Below, piece after piece: positions 50,983-62,900 of a stretch of DNA of 64,000 bases. The notes beneath the pieces were generated by a model. That model made no database searches, had not been told where the DNA came from, and was given only the letters and a program-made list of their open reading frames with translations. A program made the position numbers and the translations under genes. This DNA comes from Paraspadella gotoi (lineage: Eukaryota; Chaetognatha). The stretch covers positions 1,690,537 to 1,754,536 of the forward strand of contig CM119269.1 in assembly GCA_051294375.1 (NCBI GenBank), read 5' to 3'. Positions within the stretch are counted from its first letter, which is position 1, and each line of letters opens with the position of its first letter.

Positions 50983-53900
50983 TGAAGATGATAACAATAT
51001 GATATTTAATCTCGCCGCAGCTGGAGCTGCCACCGCTGCCGCCGGCAACCGAAGGTTTCAAAAGAGACTGCAAAAGCGAAATACTGAGACGACGGGCTAC
51101 TCCAGCATGAAGAAGGTGCTGCAGTGGGACGCGGACTGGACAGCGGCCGAGGCGGAGGCCAAACAAGATCCGGGTAAGGAAGCAGTGATTCGGGGATTTA
51201 AGGTAAATTGTGTGAGGATATGATAACGTTACCATGATGAACGTTATTTTTAGCTTCAATAAATATCAAAAGGTGTTGTAAAATAACCGATGACTGTATT
51301 TTGAATCAAACGGGATCAAAAAAGGGCACTTTGATCAATGAGGTGTAGTATAAAGAGCGTCGTCATTTTAAAATATTGTTACACTATGGCAACAGCCGGG
51401 TTGCCTGTGATGCCCATTGGATGGGGCATCTCACTGTTGGCTTTAGGGGCCTCCGACCCTCAGTGACGCCTCCAGTCACTGCGCGGTTACCCTAGGACGG
51501 TCTCGCTTTGCCAACGCGAGAGAAGTCGTGAGGAACTGTGGATGGAACACTACACTTGGGATGGTGTGTTCCCCCTCTGAGCCAATGGATTTGGCTGAAG
51601 GATGACGGATGAGGCGGTGTGAATATACCGCCACAGGATCCCCGGGCCAAGACATGACTCAGGTTCCTCCAGCCTGAGAGGTGTCTGACAAGACTGTTAC
51701 CATAGTGGGAGAGAGAGAGAGAGAGGCGAGTTGTGGGGGCATAGGCGTTTGTCGTAGCGTACCCAGGGCATAGGCGTTTGCGTAGCGTACCCGAAGTCGC
51801 CAGGGCATAGGCGTTTGTTCGTAGCGTACCCTGAGAAGTTGCGTGTTCGATAGTAGGGTCCACTTATGCAACACCGGGTTGCCTGTGATGCCCATTTGTG
51901 GGATGGGGCATCTCACTGTTGGCTTTAGGGGCTTCCGACCCTCAGTGACGCCTCCAGTCACTGGCGCGGTTACCCTAGGACGGTCTCGCTTTGCCAACGC
52001 AGAGGGAAGTCGTGAGGACTGTGGATGGAACATACGCTTGGGATGGTGTGTTCCCCCCTGAGCCAATGGATTTGGCTGAAGGATGACGGACGTGAGGCGG
52101 TGTGAATATACCGCCACAACACTACGATTAATAAAAGCGGAAACGACTTCTCGCTCTGTTTGTCGACCCATTCGTCGTTTTAGTCGACGTCGTCCTCATC
52201 GTTTGCGTTTTAGTCGCCGTCGTCCTAATCGTCGTCGCCGTCGTCCTAATCGTCGTCGTTTTAGTCGCCGTAGTCCTAATCATCGTCATTTTAATCATCG
52301 TCGTCATAATCGTCGTCATCCTAATCGTCGTCGTTAGTGCGCCGTCATCTAATCGTCGTTTTAGTCGCCGTCATCCTAATCGTCGTCGTTTTAGTCATTG
52401 CATCCTAATCGTCGTCGTTTTAGTCGCCGTCATCTCCATCATCGTTGTTTTAGTCGTCGTCGTCCTCATCGTTGTCGTTTTCGTCGTCGTCGTCCTCATC
52501 GTCGTCGTTTTCGTCGTCATCGTCCTCATCGTCGTCGTTTTAGTCGACGTCGTCCTCATCGTCGTCGTCCCAATCGTCGTCGTTCGTCGTTCGTCCTCCT
52601 ATCGCCGTTGTTTTTAGTCGTCGTGTCCTACTGCGTCGTGTTTAGTCGTCGTCCTCATCGTCGTCGTTTTAGTTTCGCGTCAGTCCTAATCGTCGTCGTT
52701 TCTCGTCGTCGTCCTCATCGTCGTCATTTAGTCGTCGTCGGCCTAATCGTCGTCGTTTTCGTCGTCGTCGTCCTCATCGTCGTCGTTTTAGTCGACGTCG
52801 TCCTCATCGTCGTCGTTTTAGTCGACGTCGTCCTCATCGTCGTCGTTTTAGTCGTCGTCGTCCTAATCGTCGTCGTTTTCGTCGTCGTCGTCCTATCGTC
52901 GTCGTTTTAGTCGACGTCGTCCTCATCGTCGTCGTTTAGTCGACGTCGTCCTCATCGTCGTCGTTTAGTCATCGTCGTCCTAATCGTGTCGTTTAGTCAT
53001 CGTCGTCCTGATCGTCGTCGTTTTCGTCGTCGTCGTCCTCATCGCCGTCGTTTTCAAACTAGCGACAAAATGGGTCGACTTCGCAAAGGCCAAGATTTAG
53101 TGCCGAAAAAAAGGTTTCCATCACCGAAACGAAGAAGTCCCTCCCCCCACCCCCCCCCCCACCCCCCCCCAAAAAAAAAAAACGAGCGTGGCCCCAAGAA
53201 AAAATAATATGGCTTCGAGTCTATAAATAAATTCTCAGAGTCGCACTTTATTGAGCGCACGTTATCGCTTTCTTTTTCGGCGGTATTAATAACGACGTAA
53301 TATAACGTTTTGATTTAATGATGGACGTAAACATTTAGGCGGGTCAGGTTACAAACTAATAGAAGTATGAATAATTGAATATTGTTAATGAGTTATATTA
53401 TATCGTGAAAATAAAGAAAAAATTTAAGATTTATCTTATAGTTAAACGCATGGATGCTATTTTTTATTAAACCAAATACTATATAATGTCACAAATTTTA
53501 AGCATTTTTATATATTAAAATACCTGCATGCATGAGGAAAATGAATGTAATAAAAATCTAACATCATAAGTCAATTTGCTTGTAAAAGGACAAACGACTT
53601 GCTGGCTGTTTCATATTGTAATAAAAAATGTTAAATTCTGGCCCGTCTTAGTAAACATACAATAATCTTAACAACATTGACCGGCCAAGGACCAGACGCA
53701 AGTAAACATTGAACAATCACCAATTTCTCCGCCACCAGCGGAAAGAGAAAACAGCAACAACCAGCTCCATGGCAACGCCCATTACCAGTCTCACTCTTGA
53801 TCAAAAACCGGAGGATAACAAAGATAAACAAAGGAAATTCTTTATCACGACTTTCGCCTTTTTGGGGCAAAGAGCGTCGTTGACATCGGTTATATTATTT

Positions 53901-55133
53901 ATATTATTGCAACTTGCAATTAATAATAGATTACGATTATTATTTAAATAATCGCTGGTTTCGACTTCTTTTTTTTAAATTGACTCGACTGATAAAAAAA
54001 AAACGCACAAAAATCAATATTTGATAATTCCATAGTTCGAAGTCGACAGCGCGTTTTAAAAATTTTACATTAAATTGTGAACAGAAGTAAACATCTTGTA
54101 ACACGTTTTCAATTCACAGTGCAAATAAAGACAGTTTCCAGAGATAATACCATTGGAAAAGCCATTAACAGAATAAAGGACCGCGCTAAAAGCAGACCAA
54201 GTGAATGAGAGGAAAAGGAAAAGAAAGAAAAAAAAGAAGAGTGAGAGCGGGAGAAAGAAAACTGTTCGGTAAAAAAAAAATCCTTAGCATTTTCTGGGAA
54301 ATTCCTTTGACTTTTCCTCGAACGTATATTGAGGTCATGAGGGGTTAAGTTACCCGAAGCCTCGCTAGAGACGAGAGTTTGGGTCAAATTAGCGGATCAA
54401 AATGCGATTACTACCTAAAATACAGAAAGATTATAGAGGTCTAGAAAAATTTGGAGGAAGAAGCTGCAAGGGATGGAGAAGAAGACGATGAAGTGACGAA
54501 GACGAAAAAAAAAAACATCAAACAGCTATTAAAAATTATTAATGATTAATTTTTTAAAAAATTATATTATATAATATAATATTATATTGATTTTGTAGCA
54601 AAGGAATTATTAATTAATTAGTTATATGACTTAACGACTTTTCAGAAAACCCGGAGACGACTTGGCGCCGTCGCGACCGGCGTATCAACTCCGTGGCCTG
54701 CGACGATTATCGCCACAACGGCGCCTTCTTCGCCCTCGCTGACCTTGTCGGCGATGGCGCCGCTTCTGCAGCCGCCGCCGCCCGCCGCCTCCGCAGCCGC
54801 TCCGTCGTCGAAGCCCTCTTGCCGCAGCGGGGCGAGAGCGGCAGCCGAGACTCGGATTTCATCGAGGACGAGTCTTTGATCGGCGACGAGGTGGAACACC
54901 ACCGAATTGTCAACAACATCTCCCTAACGAAACCTTCGCTGTTTCCCCGGGCTTCGCCCGACCGCAGCCTCCACGGCAACGACGATCCAGCCGCTTCCGC
55001 CGGTGGCAGCAGCGGCGTCGGCGACGTTCCGGCGCTCATCAAAAGATTCCTCCTAACTCAAATGGACATGAAAATCGGGTCGATCGCGGCGCGGAAGATA
55101 ACGCCGGAAGGGAAAAGAGGGGACGAGAGATAA
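50531..55133 (+). CDS. Guanylyl cyclase terminal catalytic exon and likely C-terminal extension
   Basis: Exon 50531-(about 50893) begins TSLETVQLLRRLGGFRFRS then RGRVDVKGKGTLETFWLLGK, the signature end of a class III cyclase domain (ERG-VEVKGKG-TYWLLG). After a Lys/Glu tract the frame is ambiguous: one frame stops at 50893, another (FSSVRTITVNTLQ...SWVAK) stays open to a GT. Two more exons join in phase 1: 50936-51173 (poly-Asp, then NLAAAGAATAAAGNRRF, then WDADWTAAEAEAKQDPG) and 54646-55133 (ENPETTWRRRDRRINSVACD, ..., FLLTQMDMKIGSIAARK, TAA). They may be the cyclase's disordered tail or a separate gene starting at ATG 50939. The intron 51174-54645 is full of repeats. Confidence 0.6.
51384..51636 (+). 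repeat. Family B interspersed repeat, copy 2
   Basis: Starts TATGGCAACAGCCGGGTTGC and ends GGTGTGAATATACCGCCACA. About 90 percent like copy 3 by eye; several single-base indels separate them. Confidence 0.85.
51637..51865 (+). repeat. Spacer with three-copy minisatellite between two family B copies
   Basis: Contains GGGCATAGGCGTTTG...CGTAGCGTACCC three times (51738-51838) after a short GA tract. Units differ by small indels. Confidence 0.8.
51866..52119 (+). repeat. Family B interspersed repeat, copy 3
   Basis: Same boundaries and orientation as copy 2, about 480 bp downstream, giving a tandem pair. Confidence 0.85.
52140..53062. repeat. GTC/CGT minisatellite, about 30-bp unit
   Basis: About 900 bp built from CGTCGTCGTTTTAGTCGACG plus TCGTCCTCAT, with unit variants in which TAGTCGAC becomes TCGTCG. 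Every unit carries several CG dinucleotides and many carry GTCGAC. Arg-rich or Val-rich frames over it are artefacts. Confidence 0.9.
53063..54645. other. Intron or intergenic sequence, no gene supported
   Basis: Poly-C/poly-A run at 53141-53180. Frames at 53631-53951 (both strands) and 54109-54387 (minus) are 79-92 codons long but lack composition, splice or domain support. Confidence 0.4.
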
Positions 55134-55681
55134 GAGGAGACAGGCGGAAGAGAAAGAAAGAAAAAAAGAAAGAAAAAAAGGAAAGAGAAGCGGGGAGATG
55201 ATAACAAATGAAATTTTTAAAAAAAATAGAAAGCAGAGAAAGATTTTGAGAAGAAAGACAGAATGTCGTTCTTGGTGTCGTAAAACAGAGAAAGACGGAA
55301 AAAGTTTTTTTAAAAAGTTATTTTTTTTGCGTCCGTTTTTAAATAACGGCTTATACTACTGACTAACGTTCCTGTTTTATAATTTTCCGAAAAATAACTT
55401 CAGAAATACCAAAAAAAATATTGTGGTTTACTTATCGATAATTTTAAAATACAAAAAATGAAGGAACAGTTATTTTCACTAGTTAACTAGATTAACATCC
55501 ATGTTAGCTTAATTGTTGGGTTTCCAAGAGAAAAAAACACTTACTAGTTCATTTTGGGAATTTATGGAGGAGCTTTTGTGAAAAGCCAGTGATCATTCAT
55601 GGGACCAAGGGATAATAGTATAATTGTTAAACAAGTTCACACATGGATACAAATACTAAAAAAATATATATATTTATATAT

Positions 55682-55849
55682 ATGAAATTAGTACAACTAA
55701 TATAAAAATTATCCATTAATGTAATAGATAAGCTATCTTGCCCCGACTTTGGACAGGCTTTGGTGGTTTAAGGCCTCGATCATTCTTACAAGATAGAGGT
55801 TCCTGCAAGCTTTCAATCAAGACTCCCAAACAGTCTCGTTTATTCACTC
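55682..55849 (-). repeat. Family A interspersed repeat, copy 5 (diverged)
   Basis: ATGAAATTAGTACAACTAAT through TTTGGACAGGCTTTGG to CTCGTTTATTCACTCA, with a deletion near the middle; it lacks the outer end present in other copies. Confidence 0.8.
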
Positions 55850-56336
55850 ATATATATATTTTTTTTCCTATACCTTATGATTTTTAAACTAATTGAAGGA
55901 ATTCGAGAAATTCTTTCAGTCTGAAGTTCTTCGATAAGATGTTTTCTGTGCTGTCACCGAAAGGCATTTTACTTGACGAACAGTTTGTGAATTTTTCTAC
56001 TGTAAACTTTCGAGTGAAGATTTCGTCGATGTTTACCCAGAACCAAACTTTTTTTTTTCACTAAATCGGTCGAATCAAATTTTTTTGGGTTACATTTGGT
56101 TTATTAATCATTCGACCTTTTTTATACCATCATCGATTCTCTCTTTCTCAACACCTACTATCGACCGAAAGACTGAGGGAATTACCTACAAGGTCATCTT
56201 CCGTCGTCGTCTTCATCGTCGTCGTCGTCGTCGTCATCGTCGTCGTCGTCATCGTCTTCGGCAAAACCCGCGAATAGAATTTCGAAGCTTTCTCCGAAGG
56301 CGAGGTTACTTCTTCAAGAGTTCATCGACTGAGAAC

Positions 56337-56416
56337 TCTCTCTCTCTCTCTCTCTTCCTCTTTCCTCTTCTCCTCTCCCCTCTCTCTCTCCTCTCTCTCT
56401 CTTCTCTCTCTCCTCT

Positions 56417-56501
<85 letters not shown>

Positions 56502-56522
56502 TCTCTTCTCTCTCTCCCACTC
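56337..56522. repeat. Interrupted (CT)n tract
   Basis: CT dinucleotides with frequent C or T slips. The Ser/Leu-rich frame is an artefact. Confidence 0.9.
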
Positions 56523-56841
56523 TCTATCTCTCACTACTTCTCACAAATTCACTCAAATTCACACAAACCCAATTTGAAGCGGAAAAGTAACTCGGTTTTT
56601 TAAGATTCTCAATAAAATTTCAGCCAAATTTCATTTTCGTTTTTTATGTTTTTTTTTACTTTTTAACTTAGTCTGTTTCACTTCGGGAAAAAAAAATCAG
56701 TTTCCCTTTCGAAATTTTATCCCGACAAATTTGTAGAAAATAAACGTCGATTAGAGAACAAAGTTTATCATTAATTCTAGTAAATTTGGCTCTGGAAAAG
56801 TTGAGTGTTCTCGTGAACTCGGAGAGTCATTCTCTCTCTCT

Positions 56842-56851
56842 NNNNNNNNNN
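56842..56851. other. Assembly gap (10 N) inside a CT tract
   Basis: Ten N with CTCTCT on both sides, so the gap is probably just unresolved CT repeat. Confidence 0.99.
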
Positions 56852-56919
56852 CTCTCTCTCCTCTTTCTCACTTAATTTCACTTTCACAACGTTTGACGTT
56901 CACCAGATTCCTCTTTAAA

Positions 56920-59900
56920 ATGGCGATCGCCGCTTATCGCCGCCACGTCGACGATATTGTCTTCGACCAGGGCGTTGGCTGCGGTCACTCCTGCGTTTGG
57001 GTTCACGTCGTCGGTGAGCGGGTCGGGCCGAGTGGCAGGAGATTGGGAGTTGTGTCATTTACTTCATTTACATTATTTGTTTTTGGTCATAACCATCCAG
57101 TGTTATAAAAAAAAAACAAATTAATAACTAGGAAAGATAAAGAATAATCTTGTTTTTTTTCTTTAAACATCTATCTCTTAAAATCTCAAAATTAAGTTTT
57201 ATCTCACCGACCAATTGTAAAGCTAACTGTTGCGAGACTAAATGGCTTGTTATCTACAAGGCAGCCTCTTTATTTGTTTTTTTTTTCAGTTGGAGTTATC
57301 ATTTCCATCGCTAGAGGCGCTCAATACGCATTGTGTTTGTTGTGGGTAGCGCAGACCAGAATACAGGTGAGAACGAGGCGTCAAAACTCTACATTCTGTT
57401 ACTTTGTTTCTAATGTTAATTTTATGTTAAATCAGTGGCGACAGCCGTGGTCAGTAAATAAAAATAATACTAATTAGATTTAAAATATTATTCGGTCCCT
57501 TATATTTTAAACTCAATCAAAATTGATTAAACAGATAAATTATCGAACTGAATTTAGATTTAGTCGGGTAGACGAGTTTTTAGAGCCAAAAGCTCGAGTT
57601 AAACGTGGGTGAACTTGGCGAAAGTCAAGCGGTCTTGTTGGGCACCTGATCGGTTGGCAAGGTTCGAAAGTAAATATCAACTTCTGGAGGAATAAAAAGT
57701 TTCTCTTTGCATAAATCATGAACGGGACTTATCCTAACGAGTAATTAAATAATGTTTTTAAAAAAAATGTTTAGCAGGGAGAGAAGAACGACTCCACAAA
57801 CATATACAGATCGTAATCTTTGAAAAATATTGGAAAATAGTATTACAATTTCAGAAGATTATTCAATTTTGAAATGCCCGGGAAATTTATACGCAAGTAT
57901 AATTAAGGTAGAGCTTGTTAAATTTGTGGTTTTTGTAAGTAACATCATCATTTTCATATCGAAAAACGAAAAACGTATAACACCAACCGTTACATTTTTT
58001 AGTTGCGCCGCGGTGTAACTCTATAAGTCACTTTTCTGTCGGTCTGTCGGCCGGTATGTCTGTCTGTCGGTCCGTCCCACTTACATTAAAAATGCACATA
58101 ATTTGCCTCTAGATGGTTGCTCATTTGTTAAGACAGAAAAAAAACTGCAAATCTAAGGAATTCTAAAACTATAAAGACGGAATTGTGATGCAGTGCATGT
58201 CATAAATATACGGGCATATAAAGCTTTTTAATCATGTTATGTCATGTCATATCATGTGATCAAAAGGAAATACACGTAAAAATAAAGTCACTGCGGCGCG
58301 ACACATTGGAATCACCGTTCTTGTTAACTCGTTAAACGAAATGACCCAAACTCAAGGGGCCATTATTTGTTGACATAAGAGGTCGGGGCGAATAATTTTC
58401 TTTATTTTTAGTCAAATGTTAATTTTTAACGAGTCCGGATTGAGAAAATAAAGAATAATTAGCGGAGTTAGTACGTATGTATGTTGGGTTGGCGTTCAAT
58501 ATAAATGTTAAATTGTTTACGATTGGGGACGACGAAGGATGAATGGTCGGTCGGTCGGTCGGTCGGTCGGTCACTTGGTCGGTCGGTCGGTCGGTCGGTC
58601 ACTTGGTCGGTCGGTCGCGTGACGACGAAGGCGAGAGCGGCGTCAAAAGGCGAAGCCGGCGGCGAGCATAGCGCCGCCGTCTCCCTCTTGACGCATCGCT
58701 TTGGCGCGTTCGTCTTCGCGTTGTTGTTCAAAAATAGAAGAGAGGGATTCCCCGTCCGCCAATTTCTGTCAAAGGGGGGAAGAAGGAAAAAGAGGAAAAA
58801 ATAAAAGGGACGAGAAGAAGTCGATTTAATGGAAAACTTGAAAGTTGAAATTGAATTGAAAAAGTGAAAAGTCGTTGTGATGTTAGTGTATAGTGTATAA
58901 TGTTTAATGCGCGTCAGATGCGTAAAGTGTCGAGAGCGTAAGTGAAATGGGGGAAGAAAATGATCAAACACTCGGCTAAGAGTTTTGCCGATGGGAAAAC
59001 AACAAGCGTGGGGTGGATGACTCTCAAAGAAGATGAAATATTAATGGAATTTCGATGAGACGCTTTTCCTCGCATTAAAAAAGTTGAACCTCCTCGGAAC
59101 AACTTTGCTGGTTTCTTCGCGTCAACTAGTGATTTAAAACTTTTTTTTTTTTAAAAGTCCTCGCGAAAACCAACTCGCTTTTAAATTTAACTTTGTTAAA
59201 GTTTAACTTGTTTAACTTGTTAAAGTTTAACTTTGTTAAAGTTGACAGGAATAAAAGTCGTTATTTAGTTAGGAGACCGTAGAATTTCAGGGCAGAATTA
59301 TAATCCGATTACGCTCTTGGCGTTTTTTTTTTCTCGTTATTTGTCGAGGGGAATCAAGCAAAGCGCTCCTAATTAAAAAGTTTAAACTTTTTTGAAGAAA
59401 ATTTGAATTTCAAATGGGAACTTTAATTGAGAGCGTTTCCGCCGGGATCGCTTCGCTCCGTAATCGATTTGGCGAAAGCTTCCAACCCCTTCTTCCGTTT
59501 AGCCTAATCCTTTAATGATTATTAACCTCAGCTTTTCTAGCAGGAAGTCATGGGAGCAATTCCAGAAATGAAAGATTGAATCCTTGCCAAAAACCACGAG
59601 TCAAATCAAACATCTCGTACCTTGGTCCTTTTACATCTCTGTGAGGAATGACCTCTCCTTATTTTGCCCGATCTTTTGTCGTGGACTCTATATGATCTCA
59701 CCCGGTCGATTTCCGCCTGACGATTGCGATCCCGCCTGTCGCGCGATCTCTCCGACAGATAGAGTTTGCAGCAGGCAAAGAACGGGCAACAGATGAGCCC
59801 CACGACTAGAAAAGCGAAGAAGACCGATGACGACATCTGGGCGAAGAGCCAGGCGCACAGATCGATCACCTCGGCGCCAAAACCGACGATGAGAGACGGC

Positions 59901-62900
59901 GAGGCTGAGGGCGTGGTAAGGGCGGCGTCGGGCGGCGTCGTCGGCGCCATTTTGTGGCGACGTGGGGAGGAGCGAGCGGCGCCGGTTTTAAATGCTCGGA
60001 TTAAGGACGTTGTAATCGCTTTAGGGACGAAAATCTCTGTGGGAAAGATGAAGGAAGTATGTTTGAGAAACAAGGAATTATGTACATGGGAATTCATAAT
60101 AATATTGAGAAACTGAATATCTCAGTCATAAGCGTCTCTTTAGAAAATGAAGGAATAAGAATATAATTTTTAAAACAAGCACAAGAAAATCTTTTAACGA
60201 ATCAATAATCAATAACAAATATTGTTGTTAGCCTTAGTCAGCCTATTGTTCACACAGACTTATGTAAGCAGTTTTCAGTTTATACGATAAATGATTAACT
60301 CCTTCGTTATATGCCTCTTTAACGGATTTTTAATCAACTACGTAATAACAACAAAGCTTCTTATCTTTTTTAAAAATTTCATCCACTGTTTTTAAACTTA
60401 CTGTAACTAATTTCGTCTCGACGACAGAGAGGACAATCTCACGACCCGAGTTTTGTAGTGACCGAGAATAGAGTAATGCAAAGAGAGAAAGCCATTCCAA
60501 ACTACGCCGTTAGCAAAATACAATGGTTGCAGAGTCGTATTTCCAATTTGCTTTCATGGCTGCAAGCTTCTTTTTTTTTCTTATTTTATTTCTTTTTTTT
60601 ACGCTTTTCTCGTTTCGTAAAATAAAAAAAAAAATATCGCCGATAAACTGTCGGGCGAAGTCAGACTGATCACGCAGAACGGCGCGCATATTGAAAAAGG
60701 CGCGCAAATTGAAAAAGGCGCGCCGAGGTGAAAACGCGCCGCGGTGATGACGCGAGAACGAAACGCGATATCGACCCACGCCCTCGTTAAAAATCGACAG
60801 AGAAATAATTCAATGACTGGAAATTGTAGAATAGTATTTGCAGAGAGAGATATCAATGGATCTCGATAATTATTTTCTCATTTTCAAATCGAGATTTTCT
60901 TTCGTCCTTTCAATCGGAAAGCAACTTTAAAAAATGAAGCGTCAAATTTATTTTTTTCCCCCATTTTTTTAGTAAAGTATTCCTTTTATTAACAAAATAT
61001 ATATTAATGTTTTTGAGGTTTGTAAGACTTGACTTCGCTTTTATATATATATATTATCTTAAGAGTAGCTATCACGCCTTTCTTCCGCATGCTCCCCCAC
61101 CCCGCGCCCCCCTCTTTCAGAGTCTCCATCCCCAAGAATGGACGAGCTCCGTGTTGGATCGTTCCTGCTTCTATCTTCCAATTCCCTTCCCTAATTCGCT
61201 ACCGAAAAACTTGAGCGGACTTTTGCAAGAGTGGGACGGCAACCGAACGGTGCATGACTTCGTGTCCGACGGTCAAGCTTATCATAACAGGTGATTGATT
61301 GATTTATTCGATTGACCTGAGTTGATTGATTGAATTTGATCAATTTGATTAATTTATTGATATGATTCATATAATATATTTATATATATATTGACTTGAG
61401 TTGATTGATAGATTGACTGATTGATTAAATGAATTTGATTGATTGATTGATTTGATTGATATAATAGATATTATTGACTGATTGATTAAATGAATTGGAT
61501 TGATTGATGGATTTGATTGATATAATACATATGATTGACTGATTGATTAAATGAATTTGATTGATTGACATTGAATTTTACAGTCAGTTGGAGAGTCTGC
61601 GATTCGTCGTGATCGTCGTGGACAATTTATTCTTCGTCATCGGCGTCGTCGTGGGCCACGCGCTGCTCTACCCTCTGTCGGACAAATTCGGACGCCAACC
61701 TCTCGCCCTCGTCTCCGCGTGGACCATGGGCGCCATGAGTGAGTCACGCGCGGGAGACGGATTCAAATTTCAAATATACGACAATTTTTTGAATATATGT
61801 AATATGGGAAGCCAGGTACTCTGGGAGTGAATAAACGAGACTGTGAGAGAGTCTTGATTGAAAGCTTGCAGGGACCTGCTATGTCATTATCTTGTAAGAG
61901 TGATGGAGGCCTTAAACCACCAAAGCCTGTCCAAAGTCAGGGGCAAGATAGCTTATTTATTAAATGAATGGATAATTTTTATATTGGTTGTACCAATTTC
62001 ATGATAATATGATCTTGTGGTGGACACAATCTCCATTTTTATAATCTCATCGACTGAAGAAACAATAAGAACCATTCATATTGTATTAAGATAGATACAA
62101 ACTAATTGCAACTCCCGACCGGCCACTCCGGCTCTCCCACAAGGCCTCCTCGTCCCATGGATCGGCAACGTGCCTCTCTTCGCGACGCTCCGCTTCTTCG
62201 TCGGCGCGTCTCTCGCTGGCGCCGGATCCGTCAAACTCTGGGTGACGGAGGTGACGCCGTTTCAGCGGCGGACGGGGGCGTTGGTGGCGATGGACGCGGC
62301 GCTCTTCCTCTCCGTCGCTGGATTCTTCTTTATCGGCAGCGTCGTCTGCAACTGGAGGGCGTTCTGTCTCTGTCTCGCTTTGATCCCTTTTCTCTCGGTT
62401 CCGTTTTCTTGTTCGACGGGTGAGTCAGTTCTGGTTGGGTCGTCCTTGAGATCTTCGTCATCGTTATTGTTCTCATTGTTGTCCAACTTTTTATTGTTTT
62501 TGTTCGTTGTTGTTATCCGCCTCATGAATTACGTTTTTATCTTTCCCTATTCCGATCTTTTGGATGGCAATAGTCCTCGGCAGCAGGGATGTGGAGCCGA
62601 CCTAATTTTGTCTCGGCAGTATATTTAATTAAAAATCGATTTGCTCTATTTTCCAGAATATATCTGTCGGGATAGTTGTCCTGATCTTTTTATCTTTGTC
62701 AATATAAAATACCTATCTGTCAAATATTTTTTATCGTACATCATCGTTCGTTCTCCTTAATCACCCTGGGATAATTTTTTGGGGGGGTTCTACTAATTAA
62801 GTTATTAAAAATTCTTAGTTACTAAAGGTTCAAAAGTTTATATGTGTAGTTAAAATTGGCAGAGGCAAAAAAAGACAAAAAAGGTGAAAACTACTAATTA

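Larger units (their letters stand above)
55134..56919. other. Intergenic region upstream of the transporter
   Basis: Purine-rich stretch at 55134-55260, a family A copy at 55682, GTC/ATC trinucleotides at 56200-56260 and a long interrupted CT tract at 56337-56522. No gene is supported. Confidence 0.5.

Noticed and set aside
52083-52910. Arg/His-rich and Val-rich frames
   Set aside because: Translations of the 30-bp GTC minisatellite.
52140-53062. Possible CRISPR array because of about 30-bp periodicity
   Set aside because: Units are contiguous variants of one minisatellite with no unique spacers, in a eukaryotic genome.
53631-53951. Overlapping 79-80 codon frames on both strands
   Set aside because: AT-rich, no splice sites or recognisable motifs; open by chance.
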